In this document: piece after piece, positions 43,380 to 53,178 of the stretch
Numbering within the stretch: position 1 is the stretch's first letter
Layout of the letters: the number at the start of each line of letters is the position of its first letter
From: Larkinella knui
Lineage (GTDB): Bacteria; Bacteroidota; Bacteroidia; Cytophagales; Spirosomataceae
DNA length: 64,000 nucleotides
Reading direction: 5' to 3'
NCBI RefSeq assembly: GCF_003858645.1
Contig: NZ_RQJP01000006.1
Location: forward strand, 372,001-436,000
Made by a program: the position numbers and the translations under genes
The notes under the pieces: generated by a model
What the model was told of the DNA's origin: nothing
The model's database searches: none
What the model saw: only the letters and a program-made list of their open reading frames with translations

Positions 43380-46300
43380 ATGCAAAAACTTATATCGATC
43401 CTCAAGAAGGGACCCTTACCGTTCAGACCGCTCGCCTGGCTAGTTTTACTTACCGGCGTAGCCACCCCACGCCATGGGCAGGCTCAGGCGCTCCCGGCCC
43501 GCCAACCCGGTTTCCTAACGGCTTCCGTTGCCCGGCCGCTCCGGTTGCAAACCGCGCTGGCGAGCAGCAAACGACAGGAGCGCACGATTACGGGAAAAGT
43601 TTCCGATGAAAAGAATGCCGTATTGCCGGGGGTGAATATCGTGATCAAAGGAACTACCCGGGGCACAACCACCAACGAAAAAGGCCTGTATTCCCTCAGC
43701 GTCCCGAACGACAAAACCACGCTGGTTTTTTCGTTTGTCGGCTACCTCTCCTACGAAGTGGCTGTCGATAACCGCAGTATGCTGGATGTTACCCTGAAAG
43801 AGGATGCGCAGGCGCTGGGTGAAGTGGTCGTTGTCGGTTACGGTACGCAGCGGAAGGTGAACGTGACGGGCGCCATCGCCACCGTGGCCAGTAAAGAACT
43901 GGTGATCAACTCGAACAACGACGTAACCAATACGCTGACCGGGCGCGCTCCCGGCGTTCGGGTGGTGCAGTTGTCGAGTCAACCCGGTAAATACGATTCC
44001 CAGATCGACATTCGGGGGTTTAGTTATACCGATCCCAACGACATCGCCGGCAATCAAACCGGCGGACCCCTGATCATTGTGGATGGCGTTCAGCGCGATA
44101 AGTCCGGTTTTGACCGGCTCGATCCCAACGAAATTGAAAGTGTCTCGATTCTGAAAGATGCCACGGCGGCTATCTACGGCGTGAAAGCGGCCAACGGCGT
44201 GGTGCTGGTGACCACCAAAAAAGGGAGCCAGGGCAAGGTTCAGGTGAATTACACGACGCACGTCGGGCAGCAGATTATCACCAAATACCCCGAATTGTCG
44301 AACGCCTTTCAGTACGCTACCCTGTTCAACGAGCAACACGTAAACAACAACATCAGCAACCGGGGCGAGCTGACGCCCCCCAAGTATTCGGCTACGCAAC
44401 TGGCCGATTTTCAAAGCGGGAAAGCCACCAGTACGGATTTTTTAAAGGCGGTTTTGCGCGATCGGGCGTCGCAACAGCAACACAATCTGACGATTAACGG
44501 CGGAACGGACAAACTCCGGTATTTTGCCTCTGCCGGCTATTTTGGCGAAGGCGGTTTGTTCAATTCGGATATTATGACCGGAAAAAAATACAACCTCCGG
44601 CTCAATGTCGATGCCGAACTGACCAAAGGGCTGACACTGGGCGCGAACATTGCGCTGATCAACTCGATCAGCAATGAACCGAGCCAGGCGATCTGGGCTT
44701 TGCTGAAAAATACCTGGCAGTGGGACCCGACCGAACCGCTGTATTCGAACAACGACCCGGCTTATCTGCGTCAGCCCCTGAGCGCGTTGAGCCATCCGAT
44801 TGCCGATTTTTCCGAAGCGTACAGCGGATATAACCGGAATGATGAAAAATTTCTGACCTCCACGTTTCAGTTGTCATACGCAGTTCCGTTTGTGAAAGGG
44901 CTGAGCGTCAAGGCCCAGTATGCTTACGACATCAACTACAGCTTCCGGAAGCAGTTTACCAAGAAATACAATCAGTATGAGTATCTGTTCGACGCGGCTA
45001 CGCAGACCTATTACCAGAAACCGTATTCGCACCTTGCCCCTTCCCGCATCAATGAAGCGTTCGGGCAGGGAAAACGGAATGATGTTCAGCTGTCGTTCAA
45101 TTACCAGAACAGCTTCGGAAAGCACAACGTTGGCGCGCTCGGCCTGTATGAACAGATCGACCGCGTCAACAACAGCAACAACGCTTCGACCCAGTTTATC
45201 ATCGATGCGGTTGACCAGTTGGCGGCCGGAAGCCGGAAAACCGATGCCATTGGCTCCGGTTACAGTTCGAGCGCCAACAGGAGCTACGTGGGTCGCGTCA
45301 ATTACGATTACGCCGGGAAGTATCTGGTCGAGGCCGGTTTTCGGTACGACGGTTCTTCGAGCTTCCCCAAAAACAGCCGCTGGGGCTTTTTTCCCTATGT
45401 TTCGGCGGGCTGGCGGCTTTCCGAAGAAGCCTTTATCCGCAACAATCTGCCCTTTATATCCAATCTGAAACTACGCGGTTCGTACGGTATGTTGGGTGAT
45501 GACGGTATTTCGGGCGCTTCTTTCCAGTTTCTGACCGGGTATACGTACCCCAGCAGCGGCTATCAGTTTGGAACGACGTTTGTGGGCGGGCTCGGTTTCA
45601 AAAACTCGGCCAATCCCAACATTACGTGGTATACCTCGACGACTACCAATTTTGGCCTGGAAGGTTCGCTCTGGAACAGCCTGCTCACGTTCGAAGCCGA
45701 CGTATTCCGCCGGGATCGCGACGGGTTGCTGGGCGACCGGATTTCGACCATTCCGGCCACCTACGGCGTCAATCTGCCGCAAGTCAATCTGAATCAGGAC
45801 CGTACGCAGGGATTTGAGATCGTTCTGGGCCACCGCAACAAGTTTCGGGGGGTCAATTACTCGATTTCGGCCAACATGAGTTACGCCCGGACGCAATACC
45901 GGTATCGCGAAGAAACGCCCGCCAACAGCGATTACGATTTCTGGCGAAACCGCAATACCGGTCGGTTCAACGACATTGTCTGGGGCTACAAAACCGATGG
46001 GCAGTTTCAAACGCTGGAGGAAATCCGGAATGCCCCGATCATAGATGGCGCGGGAAACCGGACGATTCTGCCCGGCGATATCAAATACGTCGACCTGAAC
46101 GGCGACGGAATTATTTCCAATCTTGATGAAACCGTTATCGGGCGCGGGCAGAGCAAACCGGCCATTTATTTCGGGACAAACATCTCGGTTTCTTGGAAAG
46201 GCTTCGACGTTTCGATGCTGTTGCAGGGTGCCACCATGTACCAGGTTGCTTATCAGGATCAGTTATCCCGACCGTTTTATTTTGCCACGGCCAACCCGAT

Positions 46301-46655
46301 CAGCGCGTTTAACGACCGCTGGCATCGCTCGGATGTGGTGGATGCGGCCAGTGAATGGATTCCGGGCAAATACCCGTCGACGGGCCAGCGCCAGAATTAC
46401 AGGAGCAACGAATTCTGGCGGTTCGATGCGACTTACCTGCGGGTGAAAAGCCTGGAAATCGGCTATAGTCTGCCCAAAACACTGTTGAGCAAAGCCCACA
46501 TCAAAGGATTGCGCGTCTTTGGCAACGGCTACAACCTTTTTACTTTTTCGAAAGGACTTGATTTTGTGGACCCCGAATACACGGATGACCGGCTTTACAG
46601 CTACAACTATCCGCTGACGATGAACGTGAACCTGGGCCTGCAACTTTCTTTTTGA
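43380..46655 (+). CDS. SusC/RagA-family TonB-linked outer-membrane transporter
   Basis: The 1091-residue protein imports glycan fragments across the outer membrane with TonB energy. After a signal region it has a carboxypeptidase-regulatory-like domain (TGKVSDEKNAVLPGVNIVIKG, about 62-150). The plug follows with LGEVVVVGYGTQRKVNVTGA and the SusC hallmark ESVSILKDATAAIYGVKAAN, then a beta barrel ending MNVNLGLQLSF. It starts the plus-strand operon, with SusD 13 bases after its stop. Gene order predicts a SusC-SusD complex that binds a fucose-bearing glycan, from the GH95 neighbour; the ligand is inferred. Confidence 0.96.
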   Translation: MQKLISILKKGPLPFRPLAWLVLLTGVATPRHGQAQALPARQPGFLTASVARPLRLQTALASSKRQERTITGKVSDEKNAVLPGVNIVIKGTTRGTTTNEKGLYSLSVPNDKTTLVFSFVGYLSYEVAVDNRSMLDVTLKEDAQALGEVVVVGYGTQRKVNVTGAIATVASKELVINSNNDVTNTLTGRAPGVRVVQLSSQPGKYDSQIDIRGFSYTDPNDIAGNQTGGPLIIVDGVQRDKSGFDRLDPNEIESVSILKDATAAIYGVKAANGVVLVTTKKGSQGKVQVNYTTHVGQQIITKYPELSNAFQYATLFNEQHVNNNISNRGELTPPKYSATQLADFQSGKATSTDFLKAVLRDRASQQQHNLTINGGTDKLRYFASAGYFGEGGLFNSDIMTGKKYNLRLNVDAELTKGLTLGANIALINSISNEPSQAIWALLKNTWQWDPTEPLYSNNDPAYLRQPLSALSHPIADFSEAYSGYNRNDEKFLTSTFQLSYAVPFVKGLSVKAQYAYDINYSFRKQFTKKYNQYEYLFDAATQTYYQKPYSHLAPSRINEAFGQGKRNDVQLSFNYQNSFGKHNVGALGLYEQIDRVNNSNNASTQFIIDAVDQLAAGSRKTDAIGSGYSSSANRSYVGRVNYDYAGKYLVEAGFRYDGSSSFPKNSRWGFFPYVSAGWRLSEEAFIRNNLPFISNLKLRGSYGMLGDDGISGASFQFLTGYTYPSSGYQFGTTFVGGLGFKNSANPNITWYTSTTTNFGLEGSLWNSLLTFEADVFRRDRDGLLGDRISTIPATYGVNLPQVNLNQDRTQGFEIVLGHRNKFRGVNYSISANMSYARTQYRYREETPANSDYDFWRNRNTGRFNDIVWGYKTDGQFQTLEEIRNAPIIDGAGNRTILPGDIKYVDLNGDGIISNLDETVIGRGQSKPAIYFGTNISVSWKGFDVSMLLQGATMYQVAYQDQLSRPFYFATANPISAFNDRWHRSDVVDAASEWIPGKYPSTGQRQNYRSNEFWRFDATYLRVKSLEIGYSLPKTLLSKAHIKGLRVFGNGYNLFTFSKGLDFVDPEYTDDRLYSYNYPLTMNVNLGLQLSF

Positions 46656-46668
46656 TCACACGATACCC

Positions 46669-48459
46669 ATGAAGAATCTTAAAAACTATGTAGTCTTGCT
46701 GGCCCTGCTGAGTCTGTCGGCCTGCAACGATAATTTTCTGGATAAAAAACCGGTCGACCTGCTGACGGCCGAACAGGTTTATAGCAGTCCGGAAGCCGTG
46801 GAAGCCTATTTTGCCACGCTGTACAAGGATTTACCCATCGAAGATTTCAGTTATTGCAACGGCCGGTTTGGCGAATTTCCCGGAAACGGCGACGGCTATA
46901 CGGCCAACTGGACCTGGGAAGCGACCAATTCCAACAATGCCTCCAACAATGACGAAAACTGGGGCAAATTGTACCGGGCAATTCGGAACGTCAACACGTT
47001 TATCAAGGAAATCGCGACGGTTACCCTTCCCGAAGCCACCAAAAATGCCTACGTCGCCGAAGCCAAATTTGTGCGGGCTTATTATTACCAGGAACTGGTC
47101 AAATATTGGGGCGGTGTGCCGATTTTGCTGGAACCACAAACCGCCGTCGATGGCAATACGCAGGATCTGAACCTGCCACGAAGCAAGGAAGCGGAAGTTT
47201 GGGATCTGGTAAAATCAGATCTGGATTTTGCGGCCGCCAACCTTCCAGCCACGAGCGTGTATGGACGGGCCAATAAGTACGTGGCACTGGCGTTGCTTTC
47301 CCGGTCGATGTTACATGCGGGTTCCATTGCCAAGTTCGGAACGGTTGACCTGAATGGGCTGGTGGGCATTGATCCGGCCAAAGCAACGCCTTATCTACAA
47401 GCCGCTTACGATGCGTCAAAAGCCATTATCGAAAGTGGAAAGTATAGCCTTTTCAACAAGTATCCGACCGACAAAGCGCAGAATTTCCAGTTGCTTTTTT
47501 ATGAACTGCAAGGCAATCCGGAAGCCATTTTCTGCAAAGGCTGGGATTACGAATCGACGCGACGGACGCATTCGCAGGATCTGATGGCCTTGCCGGAAGC
47601 CATTCGTTCGCCAATCGGATACGCCAATCGGCTGACACCACCCCTGGATATGGTCGAGCGGTTTGAGTATATGGATGGCACCCCCGGAACGCTGAACATC
47701 GGAACGCCCGGCGCTTATGTCCACTACAAAAACCCGCAGGATGTGTTCAAAAACAAAGATCCGCGCTTTTTTGGCTCCGTCATCTCGACCGGAAGTTCGT
47801 TCAAAGGGGCCGAAATTACGGGGCAGCGGGGCGTTATTTTCAACGGCGTACGGTATAACGGGACGGCGCTCAATCAGTATTTCGACATCGACAAGAAACA
47901 GATTGTCGCCAACCCAACGGCTAATTCGGTGCGGGCCACCGGCAATTCCAACAACGGGGCCAGTGTCTTCTGGCTGAAAAAGTGGCTCGATCCCGCCCGG
48001 CCCGCCAATTTGTGCGTCGACTGGACCTCCGAAACCGACTGGCTCGACATGCGGCTGGGCGAAGTGTTGCTGAATTATGCCGAAGCGGCTTTTGAACTGG
48101 GGAAACCGGCCACCGAAGCCCTGGATGCGGTCAACCAACTCCGCACCCGGGCGGGGATTGCGAAACTGACGACCATCGACCGAACCAAAATCCGGAACGA
48201 ACGGAATGTGGAGCTGGCCTTCGAAAACCGGACATTCTGGGATTTGAGACGATGGCGGACGCTGACCACCGAATTCAGCGGCTGGATTCCCAACGGGCTG
48301 TACATCTATTACGACGTCAATGCGAAGGATTACGTCTTCGAAAAGACGCCGAATGGCGGTGGAAAAACCTATCAGGTCAAAGACTACTACTTTCAAATTC
48401 CATCGTCGGAACGCAGCAAAGCTGGCTCCTTATTAGGAAATGGAAATCCGGGCTATTAA
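46669..48459 (+). CDS. SusD/RagB-family glycan-binding lipoprotein
   Basis: The 596-residue lipoprotein (lipobox SLSAC, Cys19) has the SusD N-terminal signature NDNFLDKKPVDLLTAEQVYS. The TPR-like helical fold includes AEAKFVRAYYYQELVKYWGG. The C-terminal RNERNVELAFENRTFWDLRRW and KDYYFQIPSSERSKAG complete the match. It caps the SusC barrel and captures glycan. It lies between SusC and the DUF3823 lipoprotein. Confidence 0.96.
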   Translation: MKNLKNYVVLLALLSLSACNDNFLDKKPVDLLTAEQVYSSPEAVEAYFATLYKDLPIEDFSYCNGRFGEFPGNGDGYTANWTWEATNSNNASNNDENWGKLYRAIRNVNTFIKEIATVTLPEATKNAYVAEAKFVRAYYYQELVKYWGGVPILLEPQTAVDGNTQDLNLPRSKEAEVWDLVKSDLDFAAANLPATSVYGRANKYVALALLSRSMLHAGSIAKFGTVDLNGLVGIDPAKATPYLQAAYDASKAIIESGKYSLFNKYPTDKAQNFQLLFYELQGNPEAIFCKGWDYESTRRTHSQDLMALPEAIRSPIGYANRLTPPLDMVERFEYMDGTPGTLNIGTPGAYVHYKNPQDVFKNKDPRFFGSVISTGSSFKGAEITGQRGVIFNGVRYNGTALNQYFDIDKKQIVANPTANSVRATGNSNNGASVFWLKKWLDPARPANLCVDWTSETDWLDMRLGEVLLNYAEAAFELGKPATEALDAVNQLRTRAGIAKLTTIDRTKIRNERNVELAFENRTFWDLRRWRTLTTEFSGWIPNGLYIYYDVNAKDYVFEKTPNGGGKTYQVKDYYFQIPSSERSKAGSLLGNGNPGY

Positions 48460-48471
48460 AAAACCGTACGT

Positions 48472-49206
48472 ATGAAACCGATCAAACTCGTATTTTTTCT
48501 ACCCGTTCTGTTCGTTGCCGCAATCAGTGGCTGCAAGAACTGGGATAATTTTGTGGCCCCGGATGCGGGGATTTACGGAAAAGTGACGGATGCTGAAAAC
48601 GGTCAGCCGCTGGAACTTCGGCAGCCGGGTGGTGGCACGGTCCGGTTTATTCAGTGGGATAAAGCCAAATATCCAAATCCCGGCACAACCGATATTGAGC
48701 TAAAAGCCAATGGTGAATTTTCCGCTTCGCAGTTTTTTGCGGGCACCTACAAAGCCCTTCCGCGCGATGGCGCATTCCTCTACCAGCCCGGAGATTCGGC
48801 AACGGTGGATCTCGGCAATGGCGACCGTAAGGAACTGAATTTCAAGGTAACCCCGTTTTACCGAATTGCGGCAAGTGTAACCGATAGCACCTTTACGTAT
48901 ACGATCACGAAACCGGCCGCCAACACGACGACCAAAATATCGCAGATCATTTTCATGATCAACGATTACGCGAAAGTCGATGAAAGCATCAGTTCCAACA
49001 CATCCGGCTATTTTATCAACCTCTGGCGGCAGGATATTGCCGGTAGCGTAACGGATGCCAGCCTGGTGGGCACGCCCCGCACGTTCACATTCAAATGGGC
49101 CGATACGCATTTGCCGAAAGGCGAGTATTATTTCCGGGTAGGCGTTCGGACGACAGGGGTTGCCAAATACAACTACAGTCCGGTGGTGAAAGCCCGGGTG
49201 CGTTAA
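48472..49206 (+). CDS. DUF3823 surface lipoprotein
   Basis: The 244-residue lipoprotein has lipobox AAISGC (Cys21) and the DUF3823 pattern DAGIYGKVTDAENGQPLELRQ, followed by two beta-sandwich-like domains. DUF3823 proteins follow SusC/SusD in many Bacteroidota loci and are thought to be extra surface glycan-binding proteins. It ends the plus-strand operon, with a terminator 26 bases after the stop. Confidence 0.9.
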   Translation: MKPIKLVFFLPVLFVAAISGCKNWDNFVAPDAGIYGKVTDAENGQPLELRQPGGGTVRFIQWDKAKYPNPGTTDIELKANGEFSASQFFAGTYKALPRDGAFLYQPGDSATVDLGNGDRKELNFKVTPFYRIAASVTDSTFTYTITKPAANTTTKISQIIFMINDYAKVDESISSNTSGYFINLWRQDIAGSVTDASLVGTPRTFTFKWADTHLPKGEYYFRVGVRTTGVAKYNYSPVVKARVR

Positions 49207-49232
49207 GTTTTCTATTCCTTCCCTTTACTTTT

Positions 49233-49265
49233 CACCCCTGAGCCTGCTGGTTCAGGGGTGTTTTT
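49233..49265 (+). terminator. Intrinsic terminator after the SusC/SusD operon
   Basis: CACCCCTGA (49233-49241) pairs with TCAGGGGTG (49252-49260) and is followed by five T. Confidence 0.85.
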
Positions 49266-49268
49266 GTT

Positions 49269-50459
49269 CTATACCCGAATAAAGAGCTTCTTTTTATACA
49301 TCCAGTACAAAATCAGCCAGAAAACCAGCAAAGCCGCTCCCCCACTCGCTAACGGCTCGTATGGGCCGAACTGGTCGAATACGGTTTGGCCGAGGTGCGT
49401 CTTGAAGGTGTCGATGATAAAATGATCGATGAGGTGAACGAGGCAGTAAATGGCAATGGAGTTCATGCCAATCACCACCAGCGGAAACGCCCAGCCGCGC
49501 CATTGCCGCACGTCTATTATATAGTAGAAAGCTGAAATGAGCAAAAAGCACCAGCCGCCACTGAACAACACCCAGCCGGGCGTCCAGATGCGTTTGATAG
49601 AAGGACTGATGCCGGTGATGGTCAGCAGCCAGCCCGTCGCCAGACCCATGACACCGGCCAGTAAAAACCGCTTCAGCAGGTCGGGATAGGGCAAACCGGC
49701 CCGCAGCCATCGCCCGGCTTGCAGACCCAGAACCATCGTTCCCAAGGTTGGAATAAAACTCAGGGTTGCGTACCCTCCGCCATTGTATAGAAACGTTTTT
49801 GCACGCGGAAAGAGGTTCAGAAACCAGGTATCGAACGCCCAGGCCAGGTTGCTGTTTTTGTTGAAGTGAGCCGCAATACCGGTTTTGTGGTAGGGCCAGT
49901 CGGCGGGAACACCCACCGCTTCGTAGGAAAAACCGGGTCCGGGCAACGGATACAGCACAAAGGCCAGCCAGTAGCCCACCAGAATAGCCGCCAAAGCGAC
50001 CCAAACGGTGCGCGTGGAACGAAAGCCCAGCAAAAAAAGAAACGGATAACCAAGACCGATTTGCGTCAGGGTGTCTTCAAACGTGAAATTGGTCTGCTCA
50101 CGGCCTACCGACCGCAGAAAAATACCGAGCAGAACCAGAATCAGGGAGCGCCGGAGCGTCTGGGCGAACATGACGCCAAACGGTTCATCTTTGGCCTGTC
50201 GGCTGGCAATGGAATACGGCAGGGCAACGCCCACCAGAAACGAGAACGACGGCTGAATCAGATCATGCAGCGTACAGCCAAACCATTCGACATGGCTTTG
50301 GTGATGATCCATAAAACGCCAGAACGAACTATCGGGCAAGGCTTCCGAAATCCGGCCGTAATGGAGGATTTCGGCGGCCATCAGAAACATGACAAAGCCG
50401 CGGTAAGCGTCCATCGACATCAGTCGACCGGCACGAAATTCAGGAAGTACAGTAGCCAA
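49269..50459 (-). CDS. DUF5009/HGSNAT-like membrane acyltransferase
   Basis: The 396-residue protein has ten to eleven helices. It matches the heparan-alpha-glucosaminide N-acetyltransferase-like/DUF5009 family: [44 protein letters not shown] with the family histidines, and [19 protein letters not shown]. It probably moves acetyl groups across the membrane onto sugars. It is convergent with the SusC/SusD operon and is often found beside such loci, but its regulation looks separate: no TTAAG triplet precedes it. Confidence 0.85.
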   Translation of the reverse strand: MATVLPEFRAGRLMSMDAYRGFVMFLMAAEILHYGRISEALPDSSFWRFMDHHQSHVEWFGCTLHDLIQPSFSFLVGVALPYSIASRQAKDEPFGVMFAQTLRRSLILVLLGIFLRSVGREQTNFTFEDTLTQIGLGYPFLFLLGFRSTRTVWVALAAILVGYWLAFVLYPLPGPGFSYEAVGVPADWPYHKTGIAAHFNKNSNLAWAFDTWFLNLFPRAKTFLYNGGGYATLSFIPTLGTMVLGLQAGRWLRAGLPYPDLLKRFLLAGVMGLATGWLLTITGISPSIKRIWTPGWVLFSGGWCFLLISAFYYIIDVRQWRGWAFPLVVIGMNSIAIYCLVHLIDHFIIDTFKTHLGQTVFDQFGPYEPLASGGAALLVFWLILYWMYKKKLFIRV

Positions 50460-50504
50460 GGTGGTTCAGGATTAGGAAATCGCAAGAACGGGATTTTTTC
50501 TGAA

Positions 50505-50581
50505 GTACCCACGAACTTTAGTCCGTGAAATTCCCGTCATTTTAGATTCTTAACGCTAAACCAGGAGTTCATGGACTAAAC
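50505..50581. repeat. Dispersed palindromic repeat, degenerate inverted pair (copy 4)
   Basis: A plus-strand unit GTACC then CACGAACTTTAGTCCGTG lies at 50505-50527. A shortened inverse unit CATGGACTAAAC is at 50570-50581. The inverse unit contains the TAG stop codon of the Fpg/Nei gene (50576-50578 on the minus strand). Confidence 0.7.
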
Positions 50582-51430
50582 GGGGCCGCCCGGCGGTTCG
50601 TGGATGCGTTGATCGTTCGGACAGAAATACGTGGTCCGGCCGCCGACTACGATCTTTTCAATCCGCGTTCCGCAGCGGGGGCAGAACTTATGGGCTTCCA
50701 CGTCGTCATACGGCGAATTGTCCCACTCCCGAACGTGAATCAGAAAACCGACCGGAAAATCGCGGTATTGGGCTTCGTGGCGAATGGCGGTGGTCAGCAC
50801 CAGCCGGATGGCGTCGTGGAGTCGCCGGATTTCGTCGTCAGTCAGGCTTTCCGTCCGTTTTTCGGGATGCACCCGGGCCTGAAACAGCACCTCATCGACG
50901 ATCCAGTTGCCCAATCCAGCCACCGTGCTTTGATCCATCAATACCGGTTTGATCAGGGCTTTTTTACGCTGGATTTGTCCCGTTAGCTCGGAAAAGGTGA
51001 TCTCCAAACCGTCTTTCCCAATCTTTTTCCGTTTTAAATAGGTATCTATGTCCGTGATTAAGCCAATCCGCTCGAATTTGCGGGGACAGATAAAGCCTAA
51101 ATTGAAGCCATTGCGGAAGTGGAATACGATCCGGGCGTATTTTGGCCGGTCAATTGATGAATGATAATAGTCCAGATCGCCCGTCATGCCGAAATGCATG
51201 TGCAGAATAACCGGTTCGTCGGTTGGGCCGGGTCCGTTGGTCATCACAAACAGGTTTTTCCCAATCCGCCGGGTGCCGGTAAACCAACGACCAGTGAGAG
51301 CTTCCTGAAGCGTAGTAAAATCGGTTGTCAACAGTTTGCGGTCTTCAACGTCAACCGATTCGATGGGTTGGTTCAGCGAAGAAGTTTCCAGGTAACGGCG
51401 GTAAATTTCAACTTCAGGTAATTCGGGCAT
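50576..51430 (-). CDS. Fpg/Nei-family DNA glycosylase
   Basis: The 284-residue enzyme starts MPELPEVEIYRRYLE, which gives the catalytic N-terminal proline and glutamate after Met removal. It ends in the zinc finger FCPRCGTRIEKIVVGG then YFCPNDQR (four Cys). The helix-two-turns-helix region is MDQSTVAGLGNWIVDEVLFQARVHPEKR. It excises oxidised bases and nicks DNA. The stop lies in a dispersed repeat, so the last residues (PPGGPV) may be repeat-derived. It is divergent from the coiled-coil protein gene. Confidence 0.93.
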   Translation of the reverse strand: MPELPEVEIYRRYLETSSLNQPIESVDVEDRKLLTTDFTTLQEALTGRWFTGTRRIGKNLFVMTNGPGPTDEPVILHMHFGMTGDLDYYHSSIDRPKYARIVFHFRNGFNLGFICPRKFERIGLITDIDTYLKRKKIGKDGLEITFSELTGQIQRKKALIKPVLMDQSTVAGLGNWIVDEVLFQARVHPEKRTESLTDDEIRRLHDAIRLVLTTAIRHEAQYRDFPVGFLIHVREWDNSPYDDVEAHKFCPRCGTRIEKIVVGGRTTYFCPNDQRIHEPPGGPV

Positions 51431-51640
51431 ACGCAGGAAAAATGGGACTTTTTAGAGGTGTTTTTCTATTTATGTAACTTTTTTTGCGTTAATGAAGTTA
51501 TAATTAACAGTCCAGCCGATAACGAAGGTACTCTGATTCAGGACTTAGCGATTTGCTAAAATTTAATTCCCTGATACACTAACTCAACAGAACCTCCCGT
51601 TATGGTTACAATGTAGTCGTCTTTTTTAACCTTAACCTGA

Positions 51641-51673
51641 TTGAATGAAGCGTTTTTTACACAAGTATTTTTG
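51641..51673 (+). promoter_or_regulatory. Promoter of the coiled-coil membrane protein
   Basis: TTG at 51641-51643 and TATTTTTG at 51666-51673 (exact TAnnTTTG) are separated by 22 bases, within the Bacteroidota range. The ATG is 42 bases downstream. Confidence 0.6.
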
Positions 51674-51714
51674 TTTAATTCTGTCTAATTCAAATCAAAC
51701 CGCACAAAGAAGTT

Positions 51715-52653
51715 ATGGAAAACAATAAGCCAAAAGCCAACGGAGCGCTCGTAGCAGCCTTAGTTATCATGACCATTCTGGCCGGTGTGTCCAGTTATCT
51801 GTTGTACGAACAGAAAGAAGTCGGAAAGAATCAGGAAGCAACGATTGCCACCCGCGTGGAAGAATTAGCAACGACCCGGACGAGACTGGATTCGATCTCG
51901 ACCGCTCTGGACGCTAAAATCGCTGAAGTAAAAAAATTAGGGGGCGATATTACCGATCTGGAACGGGTAAAAGCTGATCTGGAACGCGACAAAGCGGCTC
52001 TTCGGAAAGGTCAACGCATTTCGATTGCCAAGTACGAAGCCAAAATCAAGCAATACGAAGCTTATCTGGTCGAGAAAGATACACTGATTGCCCAGTTGAA
52101 AACTGAAAATCAGGTATTGGCAACCAACAACCAGACGCTGGCGGATGCGAACACGACGCTGCAAACTGAAAAGCAGTCTTTGCAGGATTCCGTATCCAAT
52201 ATTGCCACGGTTAACAAGGATTTATCGGAGAAAGTAACCCGGGCTGCGGCCTTGAAAGCGCAGAATGTTCGGGTATTTGCGCTGAATTCGAAAGGCAAGC
52301 AACGGGATGCTACGGAAGATGAAGTGAAAGCAAAACGCGTTGATAAACTGAAAGTTGTTTATATGCTGCCTGAAAACCCGCTGACGAAGCAGGAAGAAAA
52401 AGAAGTGTATGTTCGGGTGCTTGACCCATCCGGTGCAGTCGTGTCTGATATGGCGAATGGCTCGGGCACCTTCCAGGTTAACGGACAGGAGCAGATTTAC
52501 ACGGTGAAACAAACCGTTCCTTTCACCAACAACAACCAGAACGTTGAGTTGACTTACAACCGGGGAACCGTTCCTTACAAACCGGGTAAATATACTATTG
52601 AATTTTACTCGGAAGGATTCCGGATCGGTGAAGGTTCGTTTGCCATCAAGTAA
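51715..52653 (+). CDS. Membrane-anchored coiled-coil protein of unknown function
   Basis: The 312-residue protein has one N-terminal helix (about 12-28, GALVAALVIMTILAGVSSYLL) and a long coiled coil (about 35-185) rich in Glu/Lys/Ala with LKTENQVLATNNQTLADANTT. A C-terminal beta-type domain (about 205-312) ends GKYTIEFYSEGFRIGEGSFAIK. The coiled coil should project from the membrane and hold the C-terminal domain at a distance. I do not recognise the family. It has its own promoter and terminator. Confidence 0.75.
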   Translation: MENNKPKANGALVAALVIMTILAGVSSYLLYEQKEVGKNQEATIATRVEELATTRTRLDSISTALDAKIAEVKKLGGDITDLERVKADLERDKAALRKGQRISIAKYEAKIKQYEAYLVEKDTLIAQLKTENQVLATNNQTLADANTTLQTEKQSLQDSVSNIATVNKDLSEKVTRAAALKAQNVRVFALNSKGKQRDATEDEVKAKRVDKLKVVYMLPENPLTKQEEKEVYVRVLDPSGAVVSDMANGSGTFQVNGQEQIYTVKQTVPFTNNNQNVELTYNRGTVPYKPGKYTIEFYSEGFRIGEGSFAIK

Positions 52654-52674
52654 AATCTCAATAAATAATTCCAT

Positions 52675-52710
52675 AAAAAAGCGCGGTACCCAACGGTATC
52701 GCGCTTTTTT
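52675..52710 (+). terminator. Intrinsic terminator after the coiled-coil gene
   Basis: A stem of 16 bases with one mismatch (AAAAAAGCGCGGTACC with GGTATCGCGCTTTTTT) and a four-base loop, A-rich before and T-rich after, so it may work both ways. Confidence 0.85.
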
Positions 52711-52741
52711 ATGCTTTATAGGTTACAAACTATTTTGCGTG

Positions 52742-53098
52742 TCAGGAGATGGCAGACTGCTGCAGATAGTTCCATTTCCGCAGAACGGTTTTTGTTCGCT
52801 GCCGACTAACAGCGAGTACGCGCCCGGAAATAAGCTCAATCAGCGGCAGCGGAAAATGGGGCATTTCTGCCGGATAAAACCGGTAGATGATGGATGGATT
52901 GATGAGATAACTTTCGTTGATCCGCCAAAAATCGGGCAAATGTTTTTCCCAGTCCGTGAGCGAACCCGCAATTGACACACACTGTTGGGCGTTGTTGTCA
53001 AAATAAATGATCCAGGTCTTCTGCCCTTCGCTTCGAAGGTAGAATATATTCAATAAATCGACCTGCTGTTCGAAATTAGGGTCATTAATTGAAAGCAT
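52742..53098 (-). CDS. Stand-alone divergent LytTR-type DNA-binding protein
   Basis: The 118-residue protein consists of one LytTR-like domain. IFYLRSEGQKTWIIYFDNN, DWEKHLPDFWRINESYLINPS and ELISGRVLAVSRQRTKTVLRKW follow the family's order of strands and the R-x-x-x-S-Y-L-I-N motif. It has no receiver or membrane part. It lies 80 bases after a second stand-alone LytTR gene on the same strand. Confidence 0.75.
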   Translation of the reverse strand: MLSINDPNFEQQVDLLNIFYLRSEGQKTWIIYFDNNAQQCVSIAGSLTDWEKHLPDFWRINESYLINPSIIYRFYPAEMPHFPLPLIELISGRVLAVSRQRTKTVLRKWNYLQQSAIS

Positions 53099-53178
53099 AG
53101 AATACTGTATGAGTCTGACAGAGAAAATGAGTTAATTCTACCTGGTTTTTTCGGCTCAACTGTCCGTTTATTCCAGTG

